From positions 71,744 through 135,743 of the forward strand of contig NW_003154741.1 of the NCBI RefSeq assembly GCF_000003605.2: a stretch of 64,000 bases of DNA, in the 5' to 3' direction. Position numbers and translations under genes: made by a program. How positions within the stretch are numbered: position 1 is the stretch's first letter; every line of letters begins with the position of its first letter. A model generated the notes under the pieces. It was not told the DNA's origin. It ran no database searches and was given only the letters and a program-made list of their open reading frames with translations. This stretch comes from Saccoglossus kowalevskii. Its lineage: Eukaryota > Hemichordata > Enteropneusta > Harrimaniidae. Below, piece after piece: positions 41,701 through 56,700 of the stretch.

Positions 41701-44700
41701 ATTCTAAGATTTTCCAATATTTGAAGAAGGTATGTGTTTTAGTGTGTTTTATTGGCATCTCACATTCAGTGTATTTTTCGAATAGATAGATCAATATATA
41801 CATAGAAAAAATATTTAATTATGATTGAGTGGTGAAACTATGTATGTTCAACTAAAATTGTATTATAAATATCCTTTGTTTTGTAGATTCAGATGTTTGT
41901 CTGCCAGTGTAGCCAGCATTCAAGGCCAGAAGATATCATTGAAACGTTTGACCATGCATCTACTTATCAAAAGGACCAGAACCTTGATGAACATATTGGT
42001 GTTGTTTTACTTGATGAAGTTGGTCTGGCAGAGGACTCGCCCAAAATGCCATTGAAGGTGATATGACGTTTTGTATAATTTAGTCATATTGTTATTGACG
42101 CTACTTGTTTGATTTATCTATTACGGTATATATGTACAACATTTGATGTTTATTTGATTTTAACTACCATGAAATTTGGGCTAGTTGCCCCGAACACAAA
42201 TATTTATTTAGACCTAATGTATTACACATGTATATTTCACGTGCGAGAATAACAAGTTCGGAATATAAGTTAAATATGGCATATACTATGGCATTATGCG
42301 ATGTTTATATATTTCTTGATAAGACACTCCATCCACTTCTTGAGACTGGGTCCATTTGTGACGAGGAAACAATAGAAAACCCTTACAAGAAAGTAGGATT
42401 CATCGGATTATCAAACTGGCCTCTTGACCCAGCCAAAATGAACAGAGGAATAACTGTAGTTACAGACGTTCCAGACACAAATGAGTTGGTGAAAAGTGCT
42501 AGGTATGGTAATAAAGATTACATCAGAACGAGCAGTATTAATTGTGTCTATGTAGGTACATTGGTTAGATGTCTGTTGAAATGCTTATTCTTCTACAATA
42601 AATTAAACTGGAAGGCAATCCGGGAGGACATATCTTCACAAAAAGTGTAAAATACTCGTACTTGGTGAAGAATACTTCCAAAAGTTACTGCTTCTATGAA
42701 CTCTATTTTACAGATGAAAACACCATTGATAGATAAACATACTGATGGAAGTGTAATTGGGAATCAAATTTAATCTTAATTATTAATGGTGATAAAGGGA
42801 ATAATGCCACCTTTCTTTTATAGATCTATTTGTGGCTCGTTAGAACATGTTGACGGCTTGCTTGAACCAATGTCGAAAGCATATTCAAAAACATTTGCTG
42901 ACTGTTCAAAACGAAGAGAATATTTTGGCTTGCGAGACTTTTACAGGTAAGCAGATACGTGTTCAAGTATTTAAGATCGCATGTAATATATATGGAATAT
43001 TATGTAGTTATTATTAGTTATATTAACTATATTTGTTATTACTTATAACAGCCTTATTAAAATGGTTCACACTTTCTGCCAGCAACAAAAAGAAGTGCCA
43101 TCTTGGAATGTATTGAAACATTTTGTTTTGCGCAATTTCGATGGTCATGACCAGATTAATCCGGAAGAAATATTCAAAGAGTATTGCGAGAAATACTGTT
43201 CTAAAAATAGATCGGTAAGCGAGTCTATTTGCCTGTTATATTTCTCAGATGAAATTATTCCAAAATTAGCTACATAATCATTGATTTACTACATAACAGT
43301 TTGTAATCATCTTATATTTTTTATTAGTATGTAGATACACTTGACTGTACAGTGATGGGACTAGTAAGATCAAATCTTGATAGTTATGGCTCAACAGGGT
43401 GAGTGCTAGTAAATAATTCATTGATTCTTTGATTGATGTATTGATTGATTGGTCGGTGCAGATGGGTGTGTGGCTTGGTGGCTGCTTAGGTCGGTTGCTC
43501 GGGTTGGTAGTAGTTGTGTGAGGATTGACGGGAGTTAGTGTGTTAATAGATTGGTTGAATCATGTGGTTGTTTGGTTGATTGATTGATCAGTTAGTATGT
43601 TCCTCTGTTTGTCAGTCAGTCGGTCCATTCATTAGTTGTTTCTTCTATCATATCTGAAAATCTTGCAGAGAAAACAGGTACCTTCTCTTGATGACAAAAA
43701 ACAATGCAGCCTACAAAATAATACGATGCAATAAAATAAATGGTACACCACTATTGAATGAGAGGAAAATATTGGTAATCTATGGCAGTAAGTTTAAAGC
43801 AGATCAAGAATATTCACAGGTAAGACACTATTTGACTGCAGTATAGAGTGAACATGAATATTCCAAAGGGAAATAGACACGCGTTCATTTGTTCTCATAA
43901 ATTATATTTTCATATAACACAGTATTGTAATATACACGGGATAGAACTGTGGTCTTCAATACGGCTATCTCAATTATTCGGGAGGCCCTAGCTGCTGTCG
44001 AGAATAGTTATACAAAAATATTGTGATAGTATACATTTAATAAATCGTTGTTATAGATGGCTCATGTGACGACTATGCTCACAACTAATATATAGCTGTT
44101 TTCTTGTATTATTGTCAGGTTTGTAAAAACGTCATGAGACTGAAGTACGCTATGGAAAATGGGGAAACAGTGGTGCTAATCAAGGCAGAAAATGTATATG
44201 AAAGTTTATATGATGTAATGAATCAGGTAAACTAGAATACATTTTAAATTAAAACGACGATGACTTGCTTGTTAATATAAAAATTATATTATGAGATTCC
44301 TAGAAAATACGTTTAACCAAATAATTTGGAATTATTAATTCTACCCAAACCTTGATAACTGGGGTCACGTAACAAGTCCGTAATAAGTCAAAGTGAACTG
44401 AGAACGAAAAGAGCATTAATCGTTTCAAGCTAAATTTTATGTCATGGTACATATGCCCATACTACTGCGACAATGTCCGACCACTGAGAATACCAGAAAC
44501 GTGTAAAGATTTTTGAAAACATTTTATAGTTTGTAAAGCAAAACAAAAATTCCCACATGTATTGTGTTTGTCACCGGGAGCCAATGCAATTTAATTAAAA
44601 TTGGTGAAACATGATAATTTTTTTCGTCCGAAATACCAGCCTTCGGTGCACTCACTCTGCACTCTTTTTAGTTTAGATATCTTCTCATTGGTGATCCCAT

Positions 44701-47700
44701 ACAATGAACTGTCACAATAATGCAATCTAGATTCCACAAGAGCATGTACAATAATCATTAATAATAATTTTAGACAACAACACAATTTCAAATGACATAG
44801 CTTCAAAACTGCAATGGAATATTATTTATTTTGTAAAATCCCCTATGTTGATTTTCAAGCGAGGTATTGGGGTAAGTTGTGACATCAAAGTCACTGTTGT
44901 GAACAATTTAGAAAATGATTTTCAGCCAATATGAGTTCAACGATTCTGAATTCCAAGACTACTAGAACATAATGACAATGGTCACCCGAGTATTTTGTTT
45001 TAATCTAAGATGGCTGGCAAATTATGTGACTAATCAGAAGGCCGAAAGCAGATTGATGTAGCTCAGAAATACACCCATTCATTCTCTTTCCCAAAATATC
45101 TGCCACCACTCACTAACATTTAGTAGCAGAACTGCATTTCTAAAACAAATACTCACAATGCACCACAACTGGATTTATTATTAAACGAGCTGCAATGTTA
45201 TATGCGCATAGTAAATGCCCTTTGGCAACGAGTTTGACAAATTCAGTTGAATGAGCTACACCGGGTTGCATGAGAAATCGAAATACAATCTCGATTTCAT
45301 TTTGCTGTGTTCCAAGTAAGTATGTTAAATAGACCACGCCTGGGTTTACTTAAACCTATATATCACGCGACCAATCCTAATTTTTAAATCAAATTGCACA
45401 AATTCATATTATTGTCATGTCACCTTATATAAATTATAGAAAATCGCTCAGCAGTTCTATCAGGCAAACGTTTGAAAATAGAGAAATCAGGGCGATGTCA
45501 GTTTGATCAATTTACTCTGGCGGCGGAGGTTAAATAAGGCAATTCTTTTTTTCTCAAAAAGTCGAATTTTACAGGGAAGATATCGTGTTATGTTGTTGTA
45601 GTTTAACTAACAAATAATTAATTTGTTGACGTCTACTCATTGTTGCACAAAATAATCTTCAGTCAGGTAAATACAATACACATTTTAACATCAGCGTTTG
45701 ATAGTGATTTCTCTTGTTTATGTTATCCTATGGTTTATAATACTTGATTTTCAGTACTATTTGAAATCTGGCGAATATTGTTATGTGCGTTTGGGATTAG
45801 GAACTCATCGATTCAGCTGCAATATCAGCAAAGAATTCAGGTAAGAACACGTTGTATGTATATACTTTTGAATTTATATTTGTGTCAGATATATTTCGAT
45901 TTTTCTGTTTGAGTATTGTTAGTTAATATTCTAATTGCAGTGGTTGGTTTGGACTTTTGTGAAATGTTAAATCTCCAATATACAATCACACAGTTTATTT
46001 TGTTCTGTGTGATCGGATGGTACTCACCTTAACAATATACTGACATGTGTCTAATCATTCCACAGATTGATTGTAGTTGCAGAGAAAGATACTGCTTTGA
46101 AGAAATATCCAATACCATTAATGAACCGGCTAGAGAAACACTATCTAGCTATGGAAAGCGTTTTGTCAAAGAAGCAAAATATACAGGTGGAACACCACAA
46201 GCAGTGGCTCAACAACTACGTCGAAAGTGGCCAACCGGTATCTCGTATTACAAGGTGCTAAATTCATTACAGATACATGCATTTAAAGTTTCACACTATA
46301 ATTAAAATTTGTATCAGAGCGCCGGATCATGTTTGGTAACTGTTTGCAAGGGATGTTATATTTAATATTATACTAGTATAAACAGATGTTATCAGATGTA
46401 AGTAACTGTTAAAACATGCATGACATATATATAATATAGTACTTTATCAAGAGATAAGATATTTCGATCATACTTTTAACAGTGCATATTTTCTATTGGA
46501 ACATTGTGTTGGGCGGGATGCTAACTGGTGTCACAGATGAATTATATATTGTCTTACTAATGCAACTTCCTCTTAGATTGCATTCAAAACCGCCTTCCTT
46601 TGCCGTATCCAATGTAGTAGTTGGTCATAATGAAGACACTATTGCTACATTAGTATATGATGTAGACGAAAATAACCAAGTCAATGATGGAAACACCGAT
46701 GTAGATGCTCATGTTAATTCGCAAATCAATCAGGTATATAAATAATTCTGTTATAACAGTCTTTACGTAAGTAGGTCTTCACCATATTTCTGTTTTACCT
46801 AAAGAGTAATACTATTACAGAGTCTTCAATGTTGTCGTTATGAATAATATCTGTAAATCGTGAGAAAACAAATGCATGAACAAAACAAATGCATGAACAA
46901 AGGCGATCAATATGATCACTGTACTACTTGCGTGCATACTATAAACAATGTTTATAAATACTTATTATTATACAACATTTACTGCATTTACCCGTGATTT
47001 AGTAAGATAACATACCGAAAAGCCAGCAAAACGTAGACGTGCATGTGAAATCGTTTCGATCACCGATAAGATTCTATTTCAGTCAAAGTCTACATTGTTG
47101 TTGCGTTTCATTTAACAGATGAGTGTATTATTTTTTTCTATATTTTTCCCGTCTAATATGTAGTTTATAAGTGTATGTGTTTATGCGTGTTTGTGTACCT
47201 GATTAGCTATTTTTATCGAAAAGCCTCCATATTAGTTAGTCCACATAGCATATTAGGCAATTTTTGGCATTTTAATTTAGTATGTAGATGTTCTAGGGTA
47301 ATGCACAAACCTGACGTTTTATTGAAACCCATGCATAATAATGACCTATTTGGCAGATTAATTAGCCAATTTATAGCTTTTCCAACAATAACCTACTAAT
47401 CTAATTACTTCGTCGTAGAAATTCATGTATATTATTTAACCACCTTGTATAAATGGGTTCATATGAACTTATTAATATGCAACTAGTGTTACAATGAAGG
47501 TATTTGACATGAGATAAAACTAACTTATCAAATGACCATATATGGTCATGCAACCTAATTTATATGCATACTTGTAAGTATTAGGCACTTCTGTAAATAA
47601 TGACATGCAACCAATACTACGATAAAGCCTGTGACTAACATAAAGATGTGACTAACATACCACATGTTGACGTTATGTGAAATTAATTCATATACATAAA

Positions 47701-50700
47701 TGTAATGTCTCAAAAAAGGCAAGTCTGTGGTCAGAATAAGACATACTTCAATGATTTTGCATGCAATAAATACAATATTTGCTTTCTGTAAATTAGAGTG
47801 TGCGTAGTAAATACACCATCCTCAATACCCGTTTCAAGTATTTTTGTTTTTAATGTAGGTAAAGACAACAATTATTCACTGCACTACGCCAGACTCGGTA
47901 ATTCGTTACGTTACAGCAGCAACAAGTGATGATTATAAGTGGGCAATTGATGAGTATTTCAAGGACAGGCGTCACGCATCACTGTCACATTGTATTAATG
48001 CAACGCTTACAGGTGTTTCCTTTCCACAAGGTCTCCTGTTTTTGGTAGGATACTTTCTTATTAGTAGTAACCAACATGATTTTCATAATTTATCGACAGT
48101 AATTTCTTCGATAGAAGCAAAATTCCCATGCAGCTGACACAACTATTATTTTCAGTAGTGTTCCTCGGTGTGGAATTCCATAATGAAATTGGTTGAACTT
48201 ATGCCTCAGACATTTGTAATGTCATACGTTTTTCTTAAAGGTGACTACACACGGAAGATTATTATCTGACAGTTCTTCCGTTAAAACAGAATGCAAGCAG
48301 ACAATAAGTGAAATATATATTGTTACTCTTCAACAATTTACATCCGAACAACATTTCAGAAATTTATTAAGGTAAAGACAAAATTCTACGTTCCGTTTTT
48401 TCCATTTGGATTTAAATACCCAGAAAAGAAACAAATATAATGCAAAAAATATTAAATTGTTTGTTTTATTAATAGAGATTTCTATGGACGTACCTGTGAT
48501 ACAGACACACTCTTGATTATACAGTCAGTTGCGGGTCAAAAATTCAACGATATGATATCATTCGCAATGTATCTCATTGAAGACGAATGCAACAAGATTA
48601 AATCAAGCACAAACCATCACCTGGCTTTCGTTGTACAACTGCCTAGAACATCCGACAACCAATTTCAGGGATTTTGGATCTCGCCATGGTATTCGATTCA
48701 TATTGATGACGTAAACACTCCATCTGTGATATATAATATTCAGTCAGTCTGGAGGAGGCCAATGAGTGACGTAATTCAAGACAGTCAGCTGCATAATACG
48801 ACGGCTATATTACGCATGTCAATTCATAATTCAACTGCACGACTCGAAGACCATTGGAAAGATGATACAACTGGAGGACAGCAATATGCTACAAGAAGAA
48901 TAAAGATTCTTATGGAACTACTATCTGGATCAGTGTCACCAGGTGAGACTAAATTATTTGAGGTTTGGAAGTGAATGAATGAATATCGTCTTAATGGTGT
49001 ACTTTTTCACCACCACCATTATTTCAACACTCACTAGTCTGGTATTATGAATCAAGAATTTGGAACTATCCTGGGTATTTTATTTTAAATAGACTGTTTA
49101 TTGTCTAATAATAAATAATTATTTCTCGTGAGCGGCAAAAGATTATAATTGAAACTTGGCGGTAATTATATTGTTGAAATATCAATATTAGTACATATTA
49201 TACCTTAGTGTTCTTTAGACTAATAATCGGATTTTAATTGTTTGAAATTATATTTGTTAGTTTTACACACGACAACTTCAACAAATCTAATGAATTCTCT
49301 AGGACATCCGGGTTTCCAAAATCTGCCATGTTATGCAGTCCAAAATAATTAAGACACAAACTCAAATCAGTAAACTCATGTTACGAGGATTACAATGTGT
49401 ATGTGGGATTTCAGGTTTATCAATTACTATATCTACCATCCACAGGTCAAAGAACATATGTGACAGCCATCAAAATGAAAATATACCCATTGCTGCAAAC
49501 ACGAGATAGTGGACTATATGACAATGGAAAACGATGGTGTGAACATATTGCAAACGACCAAGAGCGTTTGAGAGATTCGGGGTCGTTCAGATGTGCTCTT
49601 GAGAATAGATTGATTGAAGTAGTGGCACCTTTACAGGCTGAGTTGTTATCAATACTAGACAAGAATGGAGGACTCGATTTTATTAGAGAATATCCTCCCG
49701 AAAGCTGGATACATAAATTTGCAATGGATATATTTGAAGATAATCGTATTATTATTTTCAACTACAACGACTTCTTGACTGACGAAGGACGATTTCGAGA
49801 TAGGGTCTTATTAATGCATGATTCTTCCCCAAATACCATGATGTGGAAGCTTCCGTTTTCGTGGTTAATATTTAAACAATTAGAAACTTCTTTATCCGCC
49901 GTTGAAACCTTGACAGGTAAAGTTCTATGTTATTTTGACATTCTTAATAAATTCAGATGCTTCAAAAATTGATCAATGTTACCATATTATTATGTTATTA
50001 TATTATTTCTTAATGGTCATTACAGAAGACGCTTTTGAAATGTGTCACCAGCTTTGGAGAACTGTAGATATCTCCCCGTTAGGAAGTATTATTCAGCAAG
50101 CTTTTCATAATGGATGTGAGCAAGAATTGTTTAGATTTTATCTTAATGATTTTGCACACCTTGTGTACAAAGGAAGATCCCCAGTTGAGGTTGAGGTAAG
50201 AATAATGTATCGATATATTTTTCATTCCAACGTAATATTACACATTTGTATTTTCGTCTAAATGCAATTAGAATTTATGTTTATTTATAGATGGCCTGTC
50301 AATGTATTTCCTCCGCTATTAAAGAGATGAGAAATGATCATACCGAGATGAACGTCACGTTGGCGCATATACACATTGCCTACCACCGTATCAAAGAACG
50401 ACTGCATTGCATGGCTCAGTTGATAAAACTATTTCCAGAAATGCTTCCCACAATATCAAAACGTAATATGGAGGATGAAATGGTAGAATACTTTTTTTTT
50501 AATTAATTTATTGTCACTGTCATGTTACTATTGTAATATCCAGTACTTATGATTACACCAGTGCATCATGGTATATGTAATTGTAATTCCCATCGCGTAC
50601 TGTGTTGGAAAACGTTATTCGAGGTGTTAGTCTCATATACTAATACTAGCCTACGCACATCATTATCTGTCTTTAAAGTACATTTTGCCAATTTAAATTA

Positions 50701-53700
50701 CAACTGTGATTGACAGTATTGACTTGCACAATTGTTTAAAATATGCCTTCTCAACATTTCTATAATTGGTGAGAATTGTGCTTAAATCTTACCCAACTAC
50801 CCATCGAAATTATGTTTTATCAATATTAATGATTGCACACAACAAGAAATGTAGTACTTGTTTTCAGATTAACAAAAAACGATTTCGTGGACAACTCCGA
50901 TCAGATATATTACGATGGAGTGCAATCTGCGTACTCAAATCAGATTGCCATTTTATTTTAATGTTATACACCAAAAGCCGCAGTTAAACTAAATTTGATT
51001 ACAGAGTTTTGATTTTTTCTCTGTAGATTGCCGATATTTTTGCATTTCAATATGCAGTAAATACTTTGAAACCAACTCCTATAAAGCAATTGAAGGAGGA
51101 CGCCAATTTAAGCAATTGGTTATGTACACTGGTACCTGAGGTTGCTAAGATCAATGACCAGTTACGTGTATTACAACATCTTTTTGGTACACAGAGTACG
51201 AGACTATATAACCAGTGCAGGTAATTTAAACTTGTATGTACTTGTATATTTTCGTTATATAATATACTCATATATTAAACTACCGTTTAATGCAGTCCTG
51301 GTAACCTGTGTTTGGTCCTACATGTTTATTTATCAGAATTTGCCATGAAACAATGTATCCAGTATTTATATTTATATTTATTGTTAACATTCAATTAAAA
51401 CTCAATCTAATACAGTTCTAAATTCTTACCAGACAAGCCTGGATAAACATTGTAATGGTTCGAATGTTTTTGGACAACATTTCGGAAGATCCCAACACTC
51501 TGGAAAAAAATATTGGGTTTGTTATGAAATACTACACTGTAAGTATTTGAATCAAATGTTACATCAAGAGATCGAAGCATTTATTTAAAATACGTGATAT
51601 GTCTACAAAACAAATGTGTCATCTGCATATATATGTGGTATTACCTATGCTACTCGTATATTTATTTTAATAATAATAATAGCATAAATGCTTTCCTTGT
51701 ATATTGTTGGGGAGAAGTCTCAAATGTGCACGGTAGTTTTTTTTAGAAAGCTGTTAAATGCATCCAATCTCGGGTCATTAAATTGCTTTGTCTTTTTTGT
51801 AATTTAACTCATTAGGCTATTGAGAAGGATAAAATTACAAAAAGGAACCATTTGAAAAAAGTTGAAGGACTACTTAACACATGCAACAAGAATGCAGTCA
51901 AGAAGATTCTTAGGTGAGATACAAAACTGCGGCAAATTCTTTCAGAACTACTCGTAATTTTCGTCTGGTTCTTTCAGAATCTTCAGAAATTTCCGGTGGT
52001 CAATTAACTCAATTGTCGGTAGTCTTCCAAATTAACTGGGCATTTAACAATGTGAATACATCAGTGTGGTTTGAGGGCCTTCGGAAACCGACGTGGCTAC
52101 TCGAATACAAGATGCCTGTGTATACACAGATACCAATGGCGTAGTTTGTTAACAATTACTGTCACGTGACAGTGATTGATAGGGGTTAATCACTGAAAGG
52201 AAACGTTTATTCTCTGCACTCAAATCTGACTACGTTTTCGAAATATTCTTGACACGTATGTATGTATGTAATCATTATAGCTTATATATACAATCAGTAT
52301 TATAATATTCTTAGTTAAAAATTGTAGAGAAAAGGTTGGGTGTTCAATCTCTTATCAGTGAAATGTGTAGGTTCCTTATATCATCAGAGGTGTTGAATAG
52401 ACGCTGATTAGAGACACTATGGTCGCTTTTTTCGGTCTATTATATAGTGGGAATAGGGGTTTAACAATTGCTGTATTCCACAGAGAAAAAGCATTACCTC
52501 ATTGTGCATGTGGACCCCATGATGTCAATGATGGAGTGCGTTTGAGGTGCGGACATGTATGCTGTAGCCGATGTTACGAAACAGACAAAGATACAAAGAG
52601 ATGTCCCGTTTCAACTTGCGAAGAAGTGTATAGCACTGGCCTTGAAAAGCAGACGATGCATGAACTCAGGTTTGAAGCTTTATTGTTTTGAATTTATTAC
52701 GATGAATATATCAGTGAGAGACAACTTTTATTAATTTTTATATGAAATGCATATCAATACATTTTAAGATTGTAATTCGTTATTAAAATCGAATACGTTC
52801 ATTTCAGTGATCGTCTAAAGACGTACAGATCCTACAGACGACGTCTCACTAACTTCTTTTTGGAGTTCTTGAACATGTTTTACCTTAATCCAGAATATCC
52901 ATGTAGTTCAGATAACGACGTTCGTAGCCATTTATTCAGTTACGTATCATTGAAAGAATCGAGTGGAACTAAGTCATTCACGCCGTTTGCTGTAGCAGAT
53001 ACAGACCCTTCCCCGGTGGTTAGGTCATATATACTACAATTGCTTTTGAGATACAGGTTAGCAATTTACTGTGCTATATCAAGTAATATCAGAAGAAATC
53101 CGATTTCTAAAGAATAACAGTTAAATAAAAACCAAAATTCAAGTTATTTTTTGAAATATAAATACCTTTTATTTAACCATTATGTTATGCATTATGTAAG
53201 CGTGGAACCATACACCTTTGTTCTAGATTGACAGATATAGAGGAGCAACTGCAACATTTTATAGAAAGTCACGTGGTTTTGGCACAAGAGTCATATGGGA
53301 CCAAGTCTATAATCGAAATATTGGTGATGTACATACAGTGCGTGCAGGTAAGAAAAGTCGTTTTTGAATACATTTAACAATTTATATGACGAATTGAAAC
53401 ATGAATATATCCATGGGCAACATAATCCACTTTATACAGACAGCAATTAATCGTTGCAATTGATTAATTAAATATATACATCTAATGATGAAATTTACTT
53501 TACAATTATTAAATAATGTATTTACTAACCTCTTATTGACTATTATTGTTGCAGAATTCTTATCAACGAGATATTGATTTCGAAATCAACTTGAACAATG
53601 TAAAATCCGACCTGGAAAAAGCTATGGTTTTACTCGACGAAGATGCCATCTCTGCAGAACAAAGACCATCAGTCAAATACCTAAACAACGTTGCTCTCAT

Positions 53701-56700
53701 TAGACATGCCATGGTATTTATATCTGAGGCGATTCATTCACAAATTAATACATTGAAATTACATAGTAGTTTATCGGAAGTTATTGCCATAGCTCAACAA
53801 TTGATAGAAAAGATGGATTCAATGGGCGCATCAGTGAGCAGTTCGTTTCTCCTGAAAAATATATGTCAGCGATACGGCATGTACTACAAAAACCGTATTC
53901 AGGTATCCGATCAGTTGAAAGGGATAATTCCACGACATCTTAGAACCACGAATGTGAGTATGTATTTTGGTGCATAATAATTAGTATGCATGTGCATATC
54001 GTGTGCTTAATTATAAAAGTAATATCACGTATAGTAATGATATTCAAAGACGTCTTCAAACAAATATCAACTGTAAAAATGAAACTTACTAGCAGTTTAA
54101 TATTTTGTTTCGGTCAGGTACAAAAAAGAAACTTGAATCCATTTGTGCTTGCTGGAAGAACTTACCAATACTTAACTGGGGTATTCACAATGTTCAACCA
54201 TGACGGTGATATATCCAAAGCATTTGAACATCTGCAGGTTAGTATATTATAACTTTAAGTATTATTTCACTAATTCCATGTTATTTATAATTTCTGCAAC
54301 GAAATAGAAATTCGTCATATTATTTATTTAATAAATTACAGGCACATGAGGCCAAAAGCAATATGGAATATAGTGTACTTCTTGCATTATTTTCTCAAGA
54401 AACCGGAAAAACAAAAAACTTTCAGGTATTGTGTTTATTAGTCGTGTATCAGGTTTTAATTGATATTAAACGTTCTTATATTTCTTGAATGATGTTCACA
54501 AGTTTTTAAATTGAGGATTCAACCTCTGTTGTGATTCCCTTATTATTAACCACTAACTATTTATATGTGTATTTTTGTTTATATTGCATAGTCTCTGGTA
54601 GATATGATTACCATTTCAACTGAGTTAAAGAAAGAGGTAATCTCCATATATGTTTACACTACATGATAAGTTGTAGAATTGGTATATACTAAATTACGTC
54701 AGTAGAGGGGATTGTATAATACATTATATCACGTATTAAATCAGAATTATTTTTACATTTTTATAGACAATAGAATTCTTCAAAAAAGTGAGCGACGCGC
54801 TTTTGGTTTCCAGCAAAGACTATTATGACCGTAAAGATCTACTGTATGCAGTGATTCATCTATTATCCATCCTGTGTGTTTCGAAAAATTCGGATGTTTT
54901 GAAAACTCTGTGGTTACTCATGAATTCCCCTAGCTGTATGCAGGTAAGTAAAATTTTCTAACAATATACGAGATTGTTTTGGGCAAAATGTTCAGAGAAA
55001 TGATATTGATACAAATTAGAAACTGTATAGCCACGAATTCGATATCTATTTTTCATTCTCCCAAAGCTAATAATAATAATTACTATACATCTATTGTGAA
55101 TTCCTTTTATTAGGAAAGTTTGCTGCCAACTATGCCAGATGATGACCTGTATGATGTTCAGCAAATTATGGGAGAATTACAATGGTATAGTAAGTATTGG
55201 AAATTTGAGGCTGAATTTTACTGAATTTATATTTACAGAGTAGCCGTTATGAACATTGAACATTGAACATGTGATCTAATAGGATTGAATATTCCCGCAG
55301 TACGTTTTATAATTATAGTATTTAATTTATATTTAGGTAATAGTGTGTGATAACACAGCGAGGTCAGTGTTGTGCGAAATGATTTCTTATTCAAGCGCAT
55401 AACCCTTTCTGTATCGTGTTGTAATTGGTATTGTAGGGTTCTACACAACTCTAATATACGTGCAGTAGTAGCCTGAAAACATTGACAATGTTGTTAACGT
55501 CCAGATAGAATCAAAACGTGGAGAAACATTGAAATTTGATGTCGATTAACCAAAGAGATTGCGGTGTTACAATAACAGGCAGCTCACGGTATTATAATGA
55601 TACACATCCCACATGAATTTGATATTCAAATCTACTGGCAAATTCAGTAAATTTTCTGAGAACAACATTAATTTACATTGGCAAATTCATGATAGGAAAT
55701 GGTATTGTACACCAATTGTCTTAAATGTGCCATCATACAAGCATATCTTATGTTCAAATACAGAGTGCCGCAATGGTCACCCGTATGCAATTGGAGAATG
55801 TGGAAAGCCATGGGACACGGGGGAGTGTAATATCTGTGGCGTTGTTATAGGAGGGCAGCAGCATGTGTTATTACCCGATAACACAAAGGCAAACGTGTAT
55901 GTTCGTTTTGAACGTTATTTCATGTCATTAACAGTATTTACATTTACATGTGCTGAATTAATGCCGATCAATGTAGCACAGCCTTCCAAATAGAAAACTA
56001 TATGATGAAGACAGCGCACATGGTATAGATGATATCAGTGTAAGCAATCTTTACTATTTTGTTGGCAACCAATCAAGTATTTGTGTTTTAATTGTGTTTT
56101 ATCAGTGCTAAAAGAAAACTCAATGGTCACATACTAGGAAATGCATCAGAAAGAAAAGAAGAACAGCCAGCACCTCTAAGAGATATGCTTTCTGTCTCCG
56201 TTGCGGTAATTCGTTTTTTAACGCATAGTGCCCTTTTAATTGGAAACAGTTGTAATCCCGAGGTTAGTACTGTCCATATATAAGTATTAACATGTGCAGT
56301 CATAAGCATATAGAAAGGTAAAAATATTAACTACTCTGTCATTGGAAATCCCTTATAAAAATATCGTTCTTAATTGCAGGATGTATCGAATCTGATACAC
56401 ACTGACAATCCGATTGTTGGATGCATGGACACCTTTCTTTGGGAGCACCTTGAAAAAGACATGGACCTCTTGGCAACATCTCTCGGAAGAAGTGTAGATG
56501 ATGCCATGCTTTTTGTGCATCTTGTTATCAAGTGTGCTCTCTTGAATTCTGTTGAAAAAAATGGTAACAATTCGGAACTGTGATCAGAATATGTCAGAAA
56601 TTCAAATAAATTGCATAATATTTATATATTTATTTTGCAATAATTAAAAGTCTAGGGTAGAAAGTGTGAGACTTTCACACGTTTTCTTGTGTTTCTGGAA

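Noticed and set aside
46866-46900. Short duplicated word ACAAATGCATGAACAA, considered as a CRISPR-like or regulatory repeat
   Set aside because: Only two adjacent copies with no spacers; a simple local duplication in an intron of an animal gene.
48013-48044. Donor at 48013 (ACAG|GTGTTT) for the exon starting 47859
   Set aside because: It would leave phase 1, putting a TGA in the next exon. The donor at 48045 gives phase 0 and keeps the VTTHGRLL match.
50878-50987. Candidate extra exon after acceptor TTGTTTTCAG
   Set aside because: It runs into a stop without a usable donor, and direct joining of 50482 to 51027 keeps phase 0 and family order.
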